A stretch of DNA of 64,000 bases, taken from Dysidea avara (lineage: Eukaryota > Porifera > Demospongiae > Dictyoceratida > Dysideidae). Of the stretch, positions 45,526-55,625 are shown piece after piece. The number at the start of each line of letters is the position of its first letter. Positions within the stretch are counted from its first letter, which is position 1. A program made the position numbers and the translations under genes. The notes under the pieces are model-generated. The model was not told where the DNA came from. It ran no database searches and worked only from the letters and a program-made list of their open reading frames with translations. The stretch lies in the NCBI RefSeq assembly GCF_963678975.1, contig NC_089285.1:8790694-8854693 (forward strand), in the 5' to 3' direction.

Positions 45526-46545
45526 ATGGTAAGCAAGAGCAGGAAACGTCGTCAGCAGCAACAAAGAAAGTATGTAGAGAAACAGAAGGAAACCTGTAAC
45601 AAGGTAGATCAATTTGAGCAACAAGAAGATGATACTGTGGAGAGCACCATGACTTGGGATCAACGGAAACATGAAGTGAATGAGAAGAGACGATCCAAGT
45701 ATTGGAGTTCCCCCAGTCAGAGAAGAGCTAAATCTAGGTACTATTGTAGTGCAAAGTCTCCTATAAAGGAGCGTATGCGGCTAGCATATCATACCAATAA
45801 GCCGACAATCAGTAAACAACGCAGAGAAAAATATTCCCAAAACCCTTCTCCTACACAGAAAAGGATGCGTGAAAGTTATCATTCTAACCCTTCACCAAAA
45901 AGACATAAAATGCGCAGTAGTTACTCTTCTAAGCCTTCACCAGTTAGGCAAAGGATCCGTAAAAGCTATTCCTCTAATCCTTCACCAGTGAGGCAAAGGA
46001 TCCGTAAAAGCTATTCCTCTAATCCTTCACCAGTGAGGCAAAGGATCCGTACAAGGTATTCCTCTAATCCTTCACCGGTGAGGCAAAGGATCCGTAAAAG
46101 CTATTCCTGTAATCCTTCACCAGTAAAGCAAAGGATGCGTAAAAGCTATTCCTGTAATCCTTCACCAGTAAAGCAAAGGATACGTAAAAGCTATTCCTGT
46201 AATCCTTCACCAGTAAAGCAACGGATGCGTAAAAGCTATGCTTTACATCATTCACATATAAAGCAAAGGATGCGCAAACGCTATGCTTTAGATCCTTCAC
46301 CAGTGAGACAAAGAATGCGTACAAATTATGCTGTAGATCCCTCACCAGTGAGGCAAAGGATGCGTAATGCCTATAGACGTAATCCCTCTCCTAAACGACA
46401 TCAAGTGCTCAGTGCATATAAACGCTATCCAAAGCCATGGATCAAACGGATTTTGGCCAAATACCATCTAAATCCATTAGCTGTTAAACATCGTGCTTTA
46501 TCGTCATATTATGCAAATATCGATCAGTCGATGCATCAGGCATGA
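45526..46545 (+). CDS. Helitron N-terminal basic 15-residue repeat array
   Basis: It starts MVSKSRKRRQQQQRKYVEK. From about residue 100 on, roughly fifteen 15-residue units follow, consensus SNPSPVRQRIRKSYS, encoded by a 45-bp tandem repeat (45834-46515). Every unit has an NPSP-like turn and four to five Arg/Lys, so the array is strongly positively charged and probably binds DNA or RNA. Basic N-terminal repeats of NPEK type occur in other Helitron-like proteins as I recall them; this sequence version is distinct. Central units are nearly identical at the DNA level, suggesting recent expansion. The frame passes to the next block near 46535. Confidence 0.8.
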   Translation: MVSKSRKRRQQQQRKYVEKQKETCNKVDQFEQQEDDTVESTMTWDQRKHEVNEKRRSKYWSSPSQRRAKSRYYCSAKSPIKERMRLAYHTNKPTISKQRREKYSQNPSPTQKRMRESYHSNPSPKRHKMRSSYSSKPSPVRQRIRKSYSSNPSPVRQRIRKSYSSNPSPVRQRIRTRYSSNPSPVRQRIRKSYSCNPSPVKQRMRKSYSCNPSPVKQRIRKSYSCNPSPVKQRMRKSYALHHSHIKQRMRKRYALDPSPVRQRMRTNYAVDPSPVRQRMRNAYRRNPSPKRHQVLSAYKRYPKPWIKRILAKYHLNPLAVKHRALSSYYANIDQSMHQA

Positions 46546-47849
46546 GAAGTATGCTGAAAATCCACTTCCTGCTAAGAAAAGAGCAGCACAACGATATGAA
46601 AGACTACACAGTGAACTATTGCACAAAGCAGCTGAGAAACGATGTGCCTCTTTAAGTGCGTTGGGTGTGTGCAAAAAGTATAACCGTATTTTCAAGCGTA
46701 AAGGCAATCATCACGGTACTGCCTCAGAGTATGTGGAAAGACTAGTTCGAACAATGGGAATAAGGAACAGGGCAGCAAACATGATTAAGGCGCAATTGTT
46801 AGTTAAGTCTGGTATGCAGCAGCTTAGCTTCTTTAAACATCAATTCATAAAATCTTTTAATAAACTGAAGAACAATTTAGAGGCTTCTCTTTGCAAGAAA
46901 TCTGATGAAGTCCTTATGGACTCTACATCACTCCTTGGTATCAATTTGCACACAAGTAACACCGAAGCATTTTTCCCTCAGGCCACATACAACCAGGAAG
47001 CATTTAATGAAGATGGCAGCTTAAAGTGTGAGGAATTTCCAGGGTATACAATCAAGTGCAGCATTGCTGGGAAGGATGTTTCAACATGGGAATGCTGTTA
47101 TGACCCACCATGGTGCAAGTTGGACAAAACCGAAGTAATTGAAGATAGACTTCAGAGCATATATCATAATATCATTGAATGTGCACCTGATACTGCTCGC
47201 AGGTACATCCAGCAGATAGATGATTGCACCAATCAGTTAGCAAAAGAGGAGCTGCTTCAAGGCCATCCATTGCATTGCTATAATTATAGCATCTCCACCT
47301 TGTCATTCTCCTCTGTTGTATTTACGTATGCTAGCTCCTCATTTTCCAGACATACGGTGTGTGGTGCAAATGTTGTATGAAGTACGTAGACATGACAGAA
47401 AAATTGCAGAGATAGAGCATGCTTTGAAACGTGGAGATTTAGAGAAGATCTCAGAGATTGTAGAAATTGCTAAAACCAGCAGACTTCGACAGTTTGATGT
47501 TGACCACAATCCTTTGAGCGAAACACAAATATATGAGGAACATAAGGCAGCTTATGAGAAGTTCTCTGAACGGTGTCTGGATGTTGCAAATTACCCTTGC
47601 ATATCATGTGACAAACTGTGCTACCGGAGAGAATGTTCACACTTAAATAGTTTGCGCATTTTGCCCAACAGCTGTGAATGGCAGGCTTTGCTGGAGTATA
47701 ATGAGAACAGACGAGAATACAATGATGGACTGCCCAAAGGATATATATGCAAGTATTGCTTGAATTATTTCAGACAAGCAAAATTCCCACCACGGTGCAT
47801 ATTAAATGGGTGCAGTTTGGAGATATTCCAGAAGAGATATCCATACTAA
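46493..47849 (+). CDS. Helitron Cys-rich region between repeat array and relaxase
   Basis: Two successive frames (46493-47330 and 47316-47849). The first contains ENPLPAKKRAAQRYERLHSE, then WECCYDPPWCKLDK. The second contains PCISCDKLCYRRECSHL and GYICKYCLNYF, Cys pairs that could bind zinc. Helitrons commonly carry Cys-rich zinc-finger-like regions ahead of the relaxase, thought to help recognise termini. The junction between the frames lies near 47290. Confidence 0.7.
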
Positions 47850-49540
47850 ATGCTTATGAGAAAATATTAATACAGAGGGCAAAATGTTTTCAGACAGTGA
47901 CCAGGATGGGAACAGTTGCAAAAAGGCAGATGCCTGCTAGCCACAAGATTCAGAAGGTAACTGGAGCAACATTTCACTTGCCGTTACCAATTGAAGAAAC
48001 ATTGAAAAGATTGCCTGAACCACAGCAAGCACTTCCAAATCATGGTGAACTATTCATTTTAATGCGCAGTATACCAAGTAAATCCAACGTTATTTGGCAG
48101 GACCTTGTAGATGTGAACAAGGTGTACAATGCTCTTCTAAAGTTGAAAGAAATCAATCCACTGTATGCTTTGATTCAGCTTCCTGGAACTGCAGAAGAAC
48201 TAGAGATTGGTAGCCTAATTGATGCAGGGTCATATGGAGAACCACTTGCAACATCCGGACAGGCTATGGTAGAAGAAATTGCTGAGCATGAGGAGCAATC
48301 ATACTATGAGCAATATACAATTAATCCATTGCATGCCCCAAGAGAAAACAAGAAGGCCACAGCACTCTACCAAATGCTTAAAATAAATGAAGCTCCTCTT
48401 GACAACCGTATGAAAAATCTGGATGTTATGTTTCCCAGATTTGTACCCACATGATATTGGTGGACAGAGGTGTCAACGAGAAGTGCCGTTAAGTGCAGCA
48501 GAGTACGTTAAATGCATTTTGCAATCACGTGATCCACGTTTTAGACTAAACCAACAACTAATCTTTTATTTAAATAATCAAGCTACACTGCGACAAATTG
48601 CAAGTGGAATTTACCACAAACTAAAAGTGATTAGGCCAAGTGAACGGCTAACTGCTGCCCGATGTCTAGAAATGCTGTTGTCAGAAGAAATAGAGGGCAG
48701 CTTAACCACGATATTTGCACGTGTGCGTAATACCGAATCGTTTTGGACCAGATATCGCAATGATCTTAACTGTATGTCACTTCATTATGGCCCACCTACA
48801 TGGTTTATCACATTAAATCCTGGGGAATGGTTGTGGGATGATCTTCGGGCTTATTTGATAAGTATAACCTCCAGTTTCTCTACAATGTCCATAAGTGAGA
48901 TGATCGTCACAGACCCAGTGTCCGCTACTAGATTCATTGATAACAAGTACAAAGCTATTTATGATTTTATTCTTAGTGACAGTCAACCTTTGGGTCCTGT
49001 ATATGCTCTTGGTGCAAAGCGTGAATATCAAGGGAGAGGTTTGCAACACAGTCATGCAGAGGTGTGGGTAGAAGGAGCACCAATAATTGGTGAAAGCACA
49101 GATGAAGAAATTTGTGAATTTGTGAGCAAGTATGTCACGTGTCAGATCCCTGACAGTACACTGTGCCCAACACTGTATGAACGAGTAATAATATTTCAGC
49201 AGCATTCTTGTAATGATTATTGTCTAAGAGGCAAGAAGGAGTAAAGAAAATTTGTAGATTTGGTTTTCCCAGGCCTCAGCGTGAAAAAATAGTCCTGAGA
49301 AATGTCATTGATGCTGTTGCTGGAAGAAAATCCCTGAAGACTAATTCCCGACTTTACGACTTGCCACGTTGTGCGAATGAAGTACGCATAAACGATTACA
49401 GCCCTGCAATACTGCTCGCATGGCAGGGTAATATGGACATCCAATTCATCGGGGAAAATTCATCTGTCTTTAACTGGTATTGCACAAAATATTGTACAAA
49501 ACCAGAAAAAAGCACACTGTTGAAGATTTTGATTGCATAA
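47747..49540 (+). CDS. Helitron-like N-terminal domain with HUH relaxase and two-Tyr motif
   Basis: Three overlapping frames. IPEEISILNAYEKILIQRAK opens the Helitron-like N domain. LDVMFP/CFPDLYPHDIGG marks the LH.L.FP..YP region. PPTWFITLNPGEWLWDDL is the TxNP block. GRGLQHSHAEVWV (His codons 49047-49049 and 49053-49055) is the HUH metal-binding motif. FNWYCTKYCTKPEK holds the tyrosine pair (49478-49480, 49490-49492) expected to nick and join single strands. All key residues of the rolling-circle nuclease can be seen. The frame changes at the A6 run 49506-49511 just after the tyrosines. Confidence 0.85.
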
Positions 49541-51840
49541 ATAAGTCTACTAAGTCCATAACAAGCAAACTGTGGAATTTTGCAATGAGATCCTTGTCAC
49601 ACCGAGAGTGTGGTGCTTTGGAAGCATGTGACACACTTCTTGGTATTCCACTGTTTGTAACTGATCCAAATACCACGATCCGGTGGGTTGATGTAAATAT
49701 GGTGCGCAGTAGACGATTGAAAGAGAAGTCTGTGATAGAAAGCATGGATAGAGAGTCATGTGACATATTTTTTCCTTCTTGGGTAGACTCATATTACCCC
49801 AACAGACCAGAGCAGTTGGAAAATGTGCACCTTCACAACTTTATGTCTTGGTTTGATTTTGTTCGAGCAGAACCAATTCAGTTAGCAATATACTATCGTT
49901 TTCAAGATGGCTTTTTAAAAAGGAGAACACGGCCTTACTTGATTAATCATTACAAATACAGTGTGGATCAGGAAGCAGAGAAGTATTATTATGCATTGCT
50001 TCTTCTGTTCAAACCTTGGAGAAATAGTGAAACATTGATGGGTAGTAGTGAAAGCTACAAAAGTGAGTTTGAAAACTGTCAAGAGCAATTACCGGATGCT
50101 GTAAACTATCACAATCGACTACAGCAGATGCAGAAACAAGATGAAATTGTCAGGGACCAGATTGATAGGCGACGAACAGAAATGGAACAAGAAGAGGATG
50201 GCTCTACAGATGTTGTTATCCAAGATCCACTTCTCAGTGCTTATACTGAAGCCCAGGGTGCTATGGCCGAGTTTGAGGAAGCAGTGGCTAACAAGGACAT
50301 TATTGATGTGGACTCCATGATTGAAAAGTTAAATGATGATCAAAGAAGAGTGTTTGATAGAGTAAGCTCTCACCTCCAAGCCCAAAATTCTTCCACAGTA
50401 CTAAATCATCCAGAACCACTACGTATGTTTGTTAGTGGTTGTGGTGGTACAGGGAAAAGTTTCCTAATAAAAACTTTGAAAGCATGGATCCATTCCTCAT
50501 TGGAAAAGCATGCTGCTATCACAGCACCTACAGGAATTTCGGCATTTAATGTGAATGGCCTAACGATCCATCGCCTACTACAGTTGCCTGTAGAGCATGG
50601 CAAGACGCCTAAATATCGTTCCCTATCAGATGAAGCAATAAAAATTGTCAGAGAGAAGTTACAACATTTGGTGCTTTTAATCGTAGATGAAATATCAATG
50701 GTCAGCCATGTCACCCTACTCTATATTCATCTAAGGCTGACAGAAATATTTAACACAGGTGACATAAAAAATGGTTGGTTTGGCTGCAAGAATATTTTAG
50801 TGTTTGGTGATTTGTTACAGCTACCACCAGTCTTTGAGCAGCCTGTGTATACCCCACTTACTAGTGCTACTGTTCATAAGCATACTGACTCTCCAGGTGG
50901 TGTGGACATTTGGCAGCCACTCTTTGAATACGATGAGCTAGTTATCAACATGCGGCAAAAAGATCATCACCAGTTTACAGAATTGTTGGGAAGAGTTAGA
51001 CTGGGAAAACTTACTGCAAATGATATTAAAATGCTTAATCAGCGCAAGTTATCCCTTAGGAGTGCTTCTATTAGTGGGAGGATGAAAGAAGTGGTAGATG
51101 TGCTCCTAAAACTACCAGAAGACACTGTTTGTTTACTGCCTACCAGGAGCATGTGTATGGAGATAAATGCTGAAGTGTTAAGCCGTCTACCAGGTAAAGA
51201 GTACAAACTAGTTGCAGAAGACAGCGTGGACTGTTCAATGAAGACTGCACCCAAACCGCAGGATTAGAGAACGTCATTGGGGTAAAGATTGGGTGCAAAG
51301 TTATGTTGCGCTGTAACATTGATGTTTCTCGGGGTCTAGTGAATGGTGCTATTGGGACAGTACAGTCCATTCGGCATAGTATTGATCAAGCCAATAAGGT
51401 AGAATCACTGACTATAAAATTCCACAATAATGAGGAAGAACATTTATTAAAAAGAGTAAGTACCAAGTTTGAAGTATTCAGTGGAGCCTTTGTAATTAGA
51501 TCACAATTTCCTATCACTGCTGCAAGTGCCATCACCATCCACAAGAGTCAAGGGCTCACACTGAAGCATGTAGTTACAGACATAGGAAACACTGTGTTTA
51601 CATGTGGACAGGCATATGTGGCTTTATCTAGGGTAACATCACTTGATGGTCTACATTTGATAAATTTTGATCCTAGGTCTGTCAAGGCCCTTGATTCAGC
51701 AATACTGGAATACAACAGGTTGAGAATACAATACCGGCCAACTCTTGAAAGATTTTCTGTCACTAAACAAAGATCCAAGAAAGTAGATGATATTCAGTGG
51801 TGCACGATTCCATGGACATCTGCGGTTCAGCGACCAGCAG
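49500..51840 (+). CDS. Helitron PIF1-type helicase
   Basis: An SF1B helicase with its motifs in order: LNDDQRRVFDRV (Q-like), GCGGTGKS Walker A at 50437-50460, TAPTGISAFNVNGLTIHRLL (Ia), LLIVDEISMV Walker B near 50674-50703, LVFGDLLQLPPV (III), MLRCNIDVSRGLVNGAIGTV, ITIHKSQGLTL (V) and AYVALSRVTSLDGLHL (VI). It would unwind donor DNA during rolling-circle transposition. An acidic and coiled region (DQIDRRRTEMEQEEDG) links it to the relaxase. The frame changes once near 51255, between the DSVDCSMKT and LENVIGVKIG segments. All nucleotide-binding residues are intact. Confidence 0.9.
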
Positions 51841-51860
51841 CACAAGCTGTCACATTTAAA

Positions 51861-52650
51861 AGGAAAGGGTTTGTAAATAAAGATGGTGTGTCAAGTTTTG
51901 CAAACTCAGTGATGCAGTGTGTCCTGTTTTCTCCAGTTGTACGCAAGGTGATCTTGGATGGACATGATGGAGCTATTAAAAATTTGTGCAGACAATATGT
52001 AAACAATGCTGATACCCCTCTGGATTGCACAGAGTTACGTCAAGAGCTAGGCAGTCCATTTGATGGATCTTTTTCTCAAGATGCTTTGAAGTTTTTGATT
52101 TTAATCATGGTGACTTCCTTTGAAGTACACTTACCAATGCATCATACAGTTAATGTGCATACCAGATGTCGACATTGTGGTAGAAAAGATGTGGGCACTT
52201 GTGACGAGAATGTTGTAGAATTACGCTTTCCAGAATCATGTAAAAGTATAAAATTTGATGATCTAATGAAATTTTCTTTAGGGTGGATGGAATCTGATAG
52301 TACATGCAAGGACTGCCATGGCATTGAAGAAGTTCGCAAGGACATTATCAAAGTAGGCAGTGTGCTAGTGTTTAGAATGAATGTATGCCAATTAATAAAA
52401 GGTAAAACTTGTCCTCGAAAGACTAGTGTCACTGCAGTATCAAGTAGTACATTTGTGATAGATGGTCGAAAGTACAAGCTAATGGCAGCAGTTAGTGAAG
52501 TGGCCACTTCATCACGACCTGGATACGAATACAAAGCTATACTTTCAATAAGTGGAAAATGGTTGCATTGCACTGATCTTACCATGAGCACAGAAAATTG
52601 GCCACGTGGTTCAAAGGGTGTGTATTTATTGTTTTATCATGCTGTGTCTT
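51861..52650 (+). CDS. First C-terminal USP-like domain, catalytically dead
   Basis: The domain begins NKDGVSSFANSVMQCVLF, aligning with the USP Cys box, but the catalytic position is Ser (codon 51894-51896, AGT where the sister domain has TGT). A Cys-pair finger follows (RCRHCGRKDVGTC, TCKDCHG). The His-box equivalent reads SSRPGYEYKAILS without the His, then WLHCTDLT and GVYLLFYHA close the fold. Ubiquitin-specific proteases (C19) cleave ubiquitin from proteins; this copy keeps the framework without the catalytic Cys or His, so binding rather than cleavage is the plausible role. It is in frame with the helicase C-terminus and with the second USP domain. Confidence 0.75.
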
Positions 52651-52914
52651 CTGTGCCAACTCAGAAAGAAGCAGTCAACCATAGTAAACAGCCTATTAAA
52701 CATGTAAAAGCCCCTGCATCTGTGAAGCCACCTACAGCAGGTACAACAATCGATTTGGCAGCTGTAAATAGCACCAGAGATAATAGTGAAAGTCTTAAAT
52801 CCACATCCCCTGGTATAGATGCACCAACTGAGACTGCAGCAACTCCTGTAAAGAATACTACCAGGAGATATGCTGAATTCAAAACCTCAGGACCATCTAG
52901 AGCAAGTGTAGCTG

Positions 52915-53732
52915 ATAGGTCATTTAAAAGTTGTGTGCCTTTCAAAAATCCTGATGGTGTATCGTGTTATGCTAATTCAGTGTTACAGTCTCTCTTGCAG
53001 CACAGTGCTCTCAGAAGTGCATTCATTGCCAGTAGGTACACAGTTCTACGAGACTTATCCAACTCATACAATTATCCATCCAGAGATGAAGTACTTTCTT
53101 GTAGACAAGTACGCCGAATGATCGGAGCACCATTTTCTGAGCAAAGGCAGCAAGATGCATCAGAATTTTTGGTTAATTTATCTATGTATTGCAGAACAAT
53201 AGAGAACTGCTTGAAACTGTTCATAAGAACTAGGATACGATGTACCAATTGCCCATACTCATCGTGTAGTGATGTTGGCAATGTGTTACTGCTTCTTACC
53301 ATTCCTGAAGGGCCATCAATGAATGTTACATTAAGTAGTATGTTTGCTAGGATGGAAAGTTGGGAAGTACTAGAAGGTTCACACTGTACCACTTGCAGTG
53401 TTGAAGGTGCTGTGTATGAGTCAAGTCGAAAACTAGTAACAGCTAGTGAGCTAATTGTAGTGCAACTCAAACTGTACAGTTATAGAGGAGGTGTTGCACA
53501 TAAAGTAAATGCGTCTGTGGATGATGTTGCACGTTTTACACTGACAGTGGAGGGTAGGCAGTACAGAGTGAAAAATATTATTTCTCATTATGGACCCAGT
53601 GCTACCTCAGGGCACTACACTTCCTGTCACAAACAAGACAGAGGCTGGGTAATGGCTAATGATACGAATTTGACTAGACTGGATTCACCAATGACTGATA
53701 AAGACATTTATATTTTCTTTGCAAAGGATTGA
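52915..53732 (+). CDS. Second C-terminal USP-like domain, catalytic residues kept
   Basis: NPDGVSCYANSVLQSLLQHS is the Cys box (catalytic Cys codon 52965-52967). QQDASEFLVNL is the QQDA.EFL block typical of USPs. RCTNCPYSSC and HCTTC form the zinc finger. HYGPSATSGHYTSC is the His box (His codon 53613-53615), and GWVMANDTNLTRL supplies the third polar residue. It ends DIYIFFAKD then TGA. It therefore looks like an active C19 deubiquitinase fused to the Helitron protein. A 90-residue Ser/Thr/Pro-rich linker (52650-52910) separates it from the first domain. Sister-domain similarity suggests internal duplication. Confidence 0.8.
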
Positions 53733-54400
53733 CTGAGCATGTAAGATATTTAATCTAAATTTTGAACTTTATTATTTATTGTATATTAATAGGTCTTGAT
53801 TATGGGTATCTGGAAGTGTGTTATCTGGAGACTAAATAACAGGTCACAACTTGTTGTTTTATGCCATTGATAGTTATGTATTCTGTTTTACAGGATGTGA
53901 ATTTAATGCCTTAGAGAAGCTACAGCTGATTTAAAAGTCTGCATGCCTTCATACTTCAGAGAAATAGCCAGCAGGTTGCAAGCTATCATCAAGTTTTTAT
54001 TGTGTATAACCAAAATTAATGAGTACTACTCAAAAGGTATCCATAATCTTGAATAATGAAAATATATTTGATTAAGAACTTTTCTTTAAGGAGTGGATCT
54101 TCATTAGTCTGTTTTAGATCTGTTTGTGCAAGTGTGATGTACGCTTGATATAAACTTCCACAAAGCGTCTATCCTGTTATCAGCATGGGACAAAACAGAC
54201 ATGGATCCAATTTTCTGCGATATTGGGTAAGATAATGCATTGCACAATATACAGATATAAAAATTTTCTTTAAACACATGCAGCATTGCGTGCTTATCAT
54301 GATCATACAATAGTGAGGATTTAATATGTTACTGTATGCCTAACATATTGTAGTCCCTGGCAACATTACACATTGATAGGACTAGAAAAACAATATAATA
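53733..54400. other. 3' flank of the Helitron; nothing recognised
   Basis: AT-rich, non-coding. No terminal hairpin followed by CTRR could be identified with confidence. Confidence 0.4.
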
Positions 54401-55021
54401 TGTGACCCAGTCTGAGAAAACCGGTCTTATCACCCATGTCAGCAGATTCGATTTTTCACCCAGGACACAAAGCTACATGAATAAACTATCTAATTCCACA
54501 ATCAAAATCAGCTAGACTTGAGTGGTCTGGTTTTGCTGGCTGCTTTTCCAAAGTCCTGTGGTGATCCGTGCATGCTGTGTGGGGCCTTAATGGAGCTCTG
54601 GTCAGTCTGGGGATGACTGTATGTGGCTGTACAGCTCTGTGGTATTGAATAAGTGCCTCTGCTGTAAATTTCCATTCATTTTAGCCTATTTTGAGACCTC
54701 AATGGCCCAAAACGTGACCTAATTCATCCCTACGCCTTCCTTTTCAATTTTTGAACACCATCTTGTCTGCCTCCCACCCAATTTGCAGCTCGCCTGATAC
54801 ATTCAGCTTCAGTTTAAAAAATCTAAAATGGCGGGAAACTTAGTTGTTGGCTACTTGCACAGTGGATACTCTGGAAGGTAAGGAATTGGTGTAAAACGTG
54901 TGAAAATTTGGTACACATAGCTTCAACCATTGGTGAACTACAACATACTAAATACTTAAAACTGGCGTTTCTCGATACTTTTAAATAGACGATAAGCCCG
55001 GTTTTCCCAGACTGGGTCACA
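54401..55021. mobile_element. 621-bp MITE with TIRs of about 28 bp
   Basis: The left end TGTGACCCAGTCTGAGAAAA then CCGGTCTTATC is matched at the right, read inward, by TGTGACCCAGTCTGGGAAAA then CCGGGCTTATC. It has no coding capacity. The flanks are TA-rich (AATA/TATA), so the target duplication is ambiguous and the superfamily is not assigned. Confidence 0.8.
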
Positions 55022-55079
55022 TATATAGGAAGTATATTGGTGTTAGTCTTACCTCATCAATTGTATAATTGCATGTTTT

Positions 55080-55625
55080 CATGACAATGATCACAGTGAC
55101 CATAGTGATGAGGATGAAGATGACTATGGCGATGACCGTAACGATGATGATAGTAACATTCACAAGATGGAATCTTTACAGTAGCATCTCAATCATGCAA
55201 AGGTGCACATCACTACAATATTGAAACATTTCTTTATGAGCTGCATTTAGCAAGGTATCATGGAGATCAGAGATCAGGCATCATGCATCATGGAGATCAG
55301 GCAGCATGAACATTGAAATAGCAACTATAAGGCTATTACTTTTATTATTTATTTATATTTCTCACTGCAGGTGTGACGATGATGATGTTCAACATTTTGA
55401 CACATGATGCTGACAATCCACTTGATATGGTGGTAAAGATGATCCTGATGATCAGTGTGGATGATCAGCTTGATGTTGTGGATACTGATGGTCAGAATAC
55501 TGATGATCAACATGGATGATCAGCATAGTATTTTAGATCACCATGACGATGACCACTATGATCAAAAATCATCTACATGATGATAATGTGGAGGTGGTGG
55601 TGGAGGAGGTGGCGGGGGTTGTCAG
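55080..55625 (+). repeat. GAT-rich low-complexity region
   Basis: Degenerate GATGAT-, TGATCAGCA- and GATGAC-type repeats, ending in a G-rich tract (GGTGGTGGTGGAGGAGGTGG near 55591-55615). Confidence 0.75.

Larger units (their letters stand above)
45526..53732 (+). mobile_element. Autonomous-type Helitron coding region with tandem USP domains
   Basis: An 8.2-kb continuous coding stretch. Order: basic repeat array, Cys-rich region, Helitron-like N/HUH relaxase, two-tyrosine motif, PIF1-type helicase, two ubiquitin-specific-protease domains. HUH relaxase plus helicase defines Helitrons, rolling-circle DNA transposons. The frame changes about seven times (near 46535, 47290, 47810, 48430, 49235, 49508 and 51260). 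At each point two open frames overlap, and I see no stop unaccompanied by a frame change. Flanks 44746-45525 and 53733-54400 show no clear TC start or hairpin-CTRR end, so the element's limits are undefined. There is no sign of introns. Confidence 0.85.

Noticed and set aside
49506-49511. Programmed -1 frameshift site in the Helitron
   Set aside because: The A6 run is not in the X-XXY-YYZ register of the upstream frame, no clear downstream stem was seen, and six other frame changes lack any slippery run; indel error or decay is simpler.
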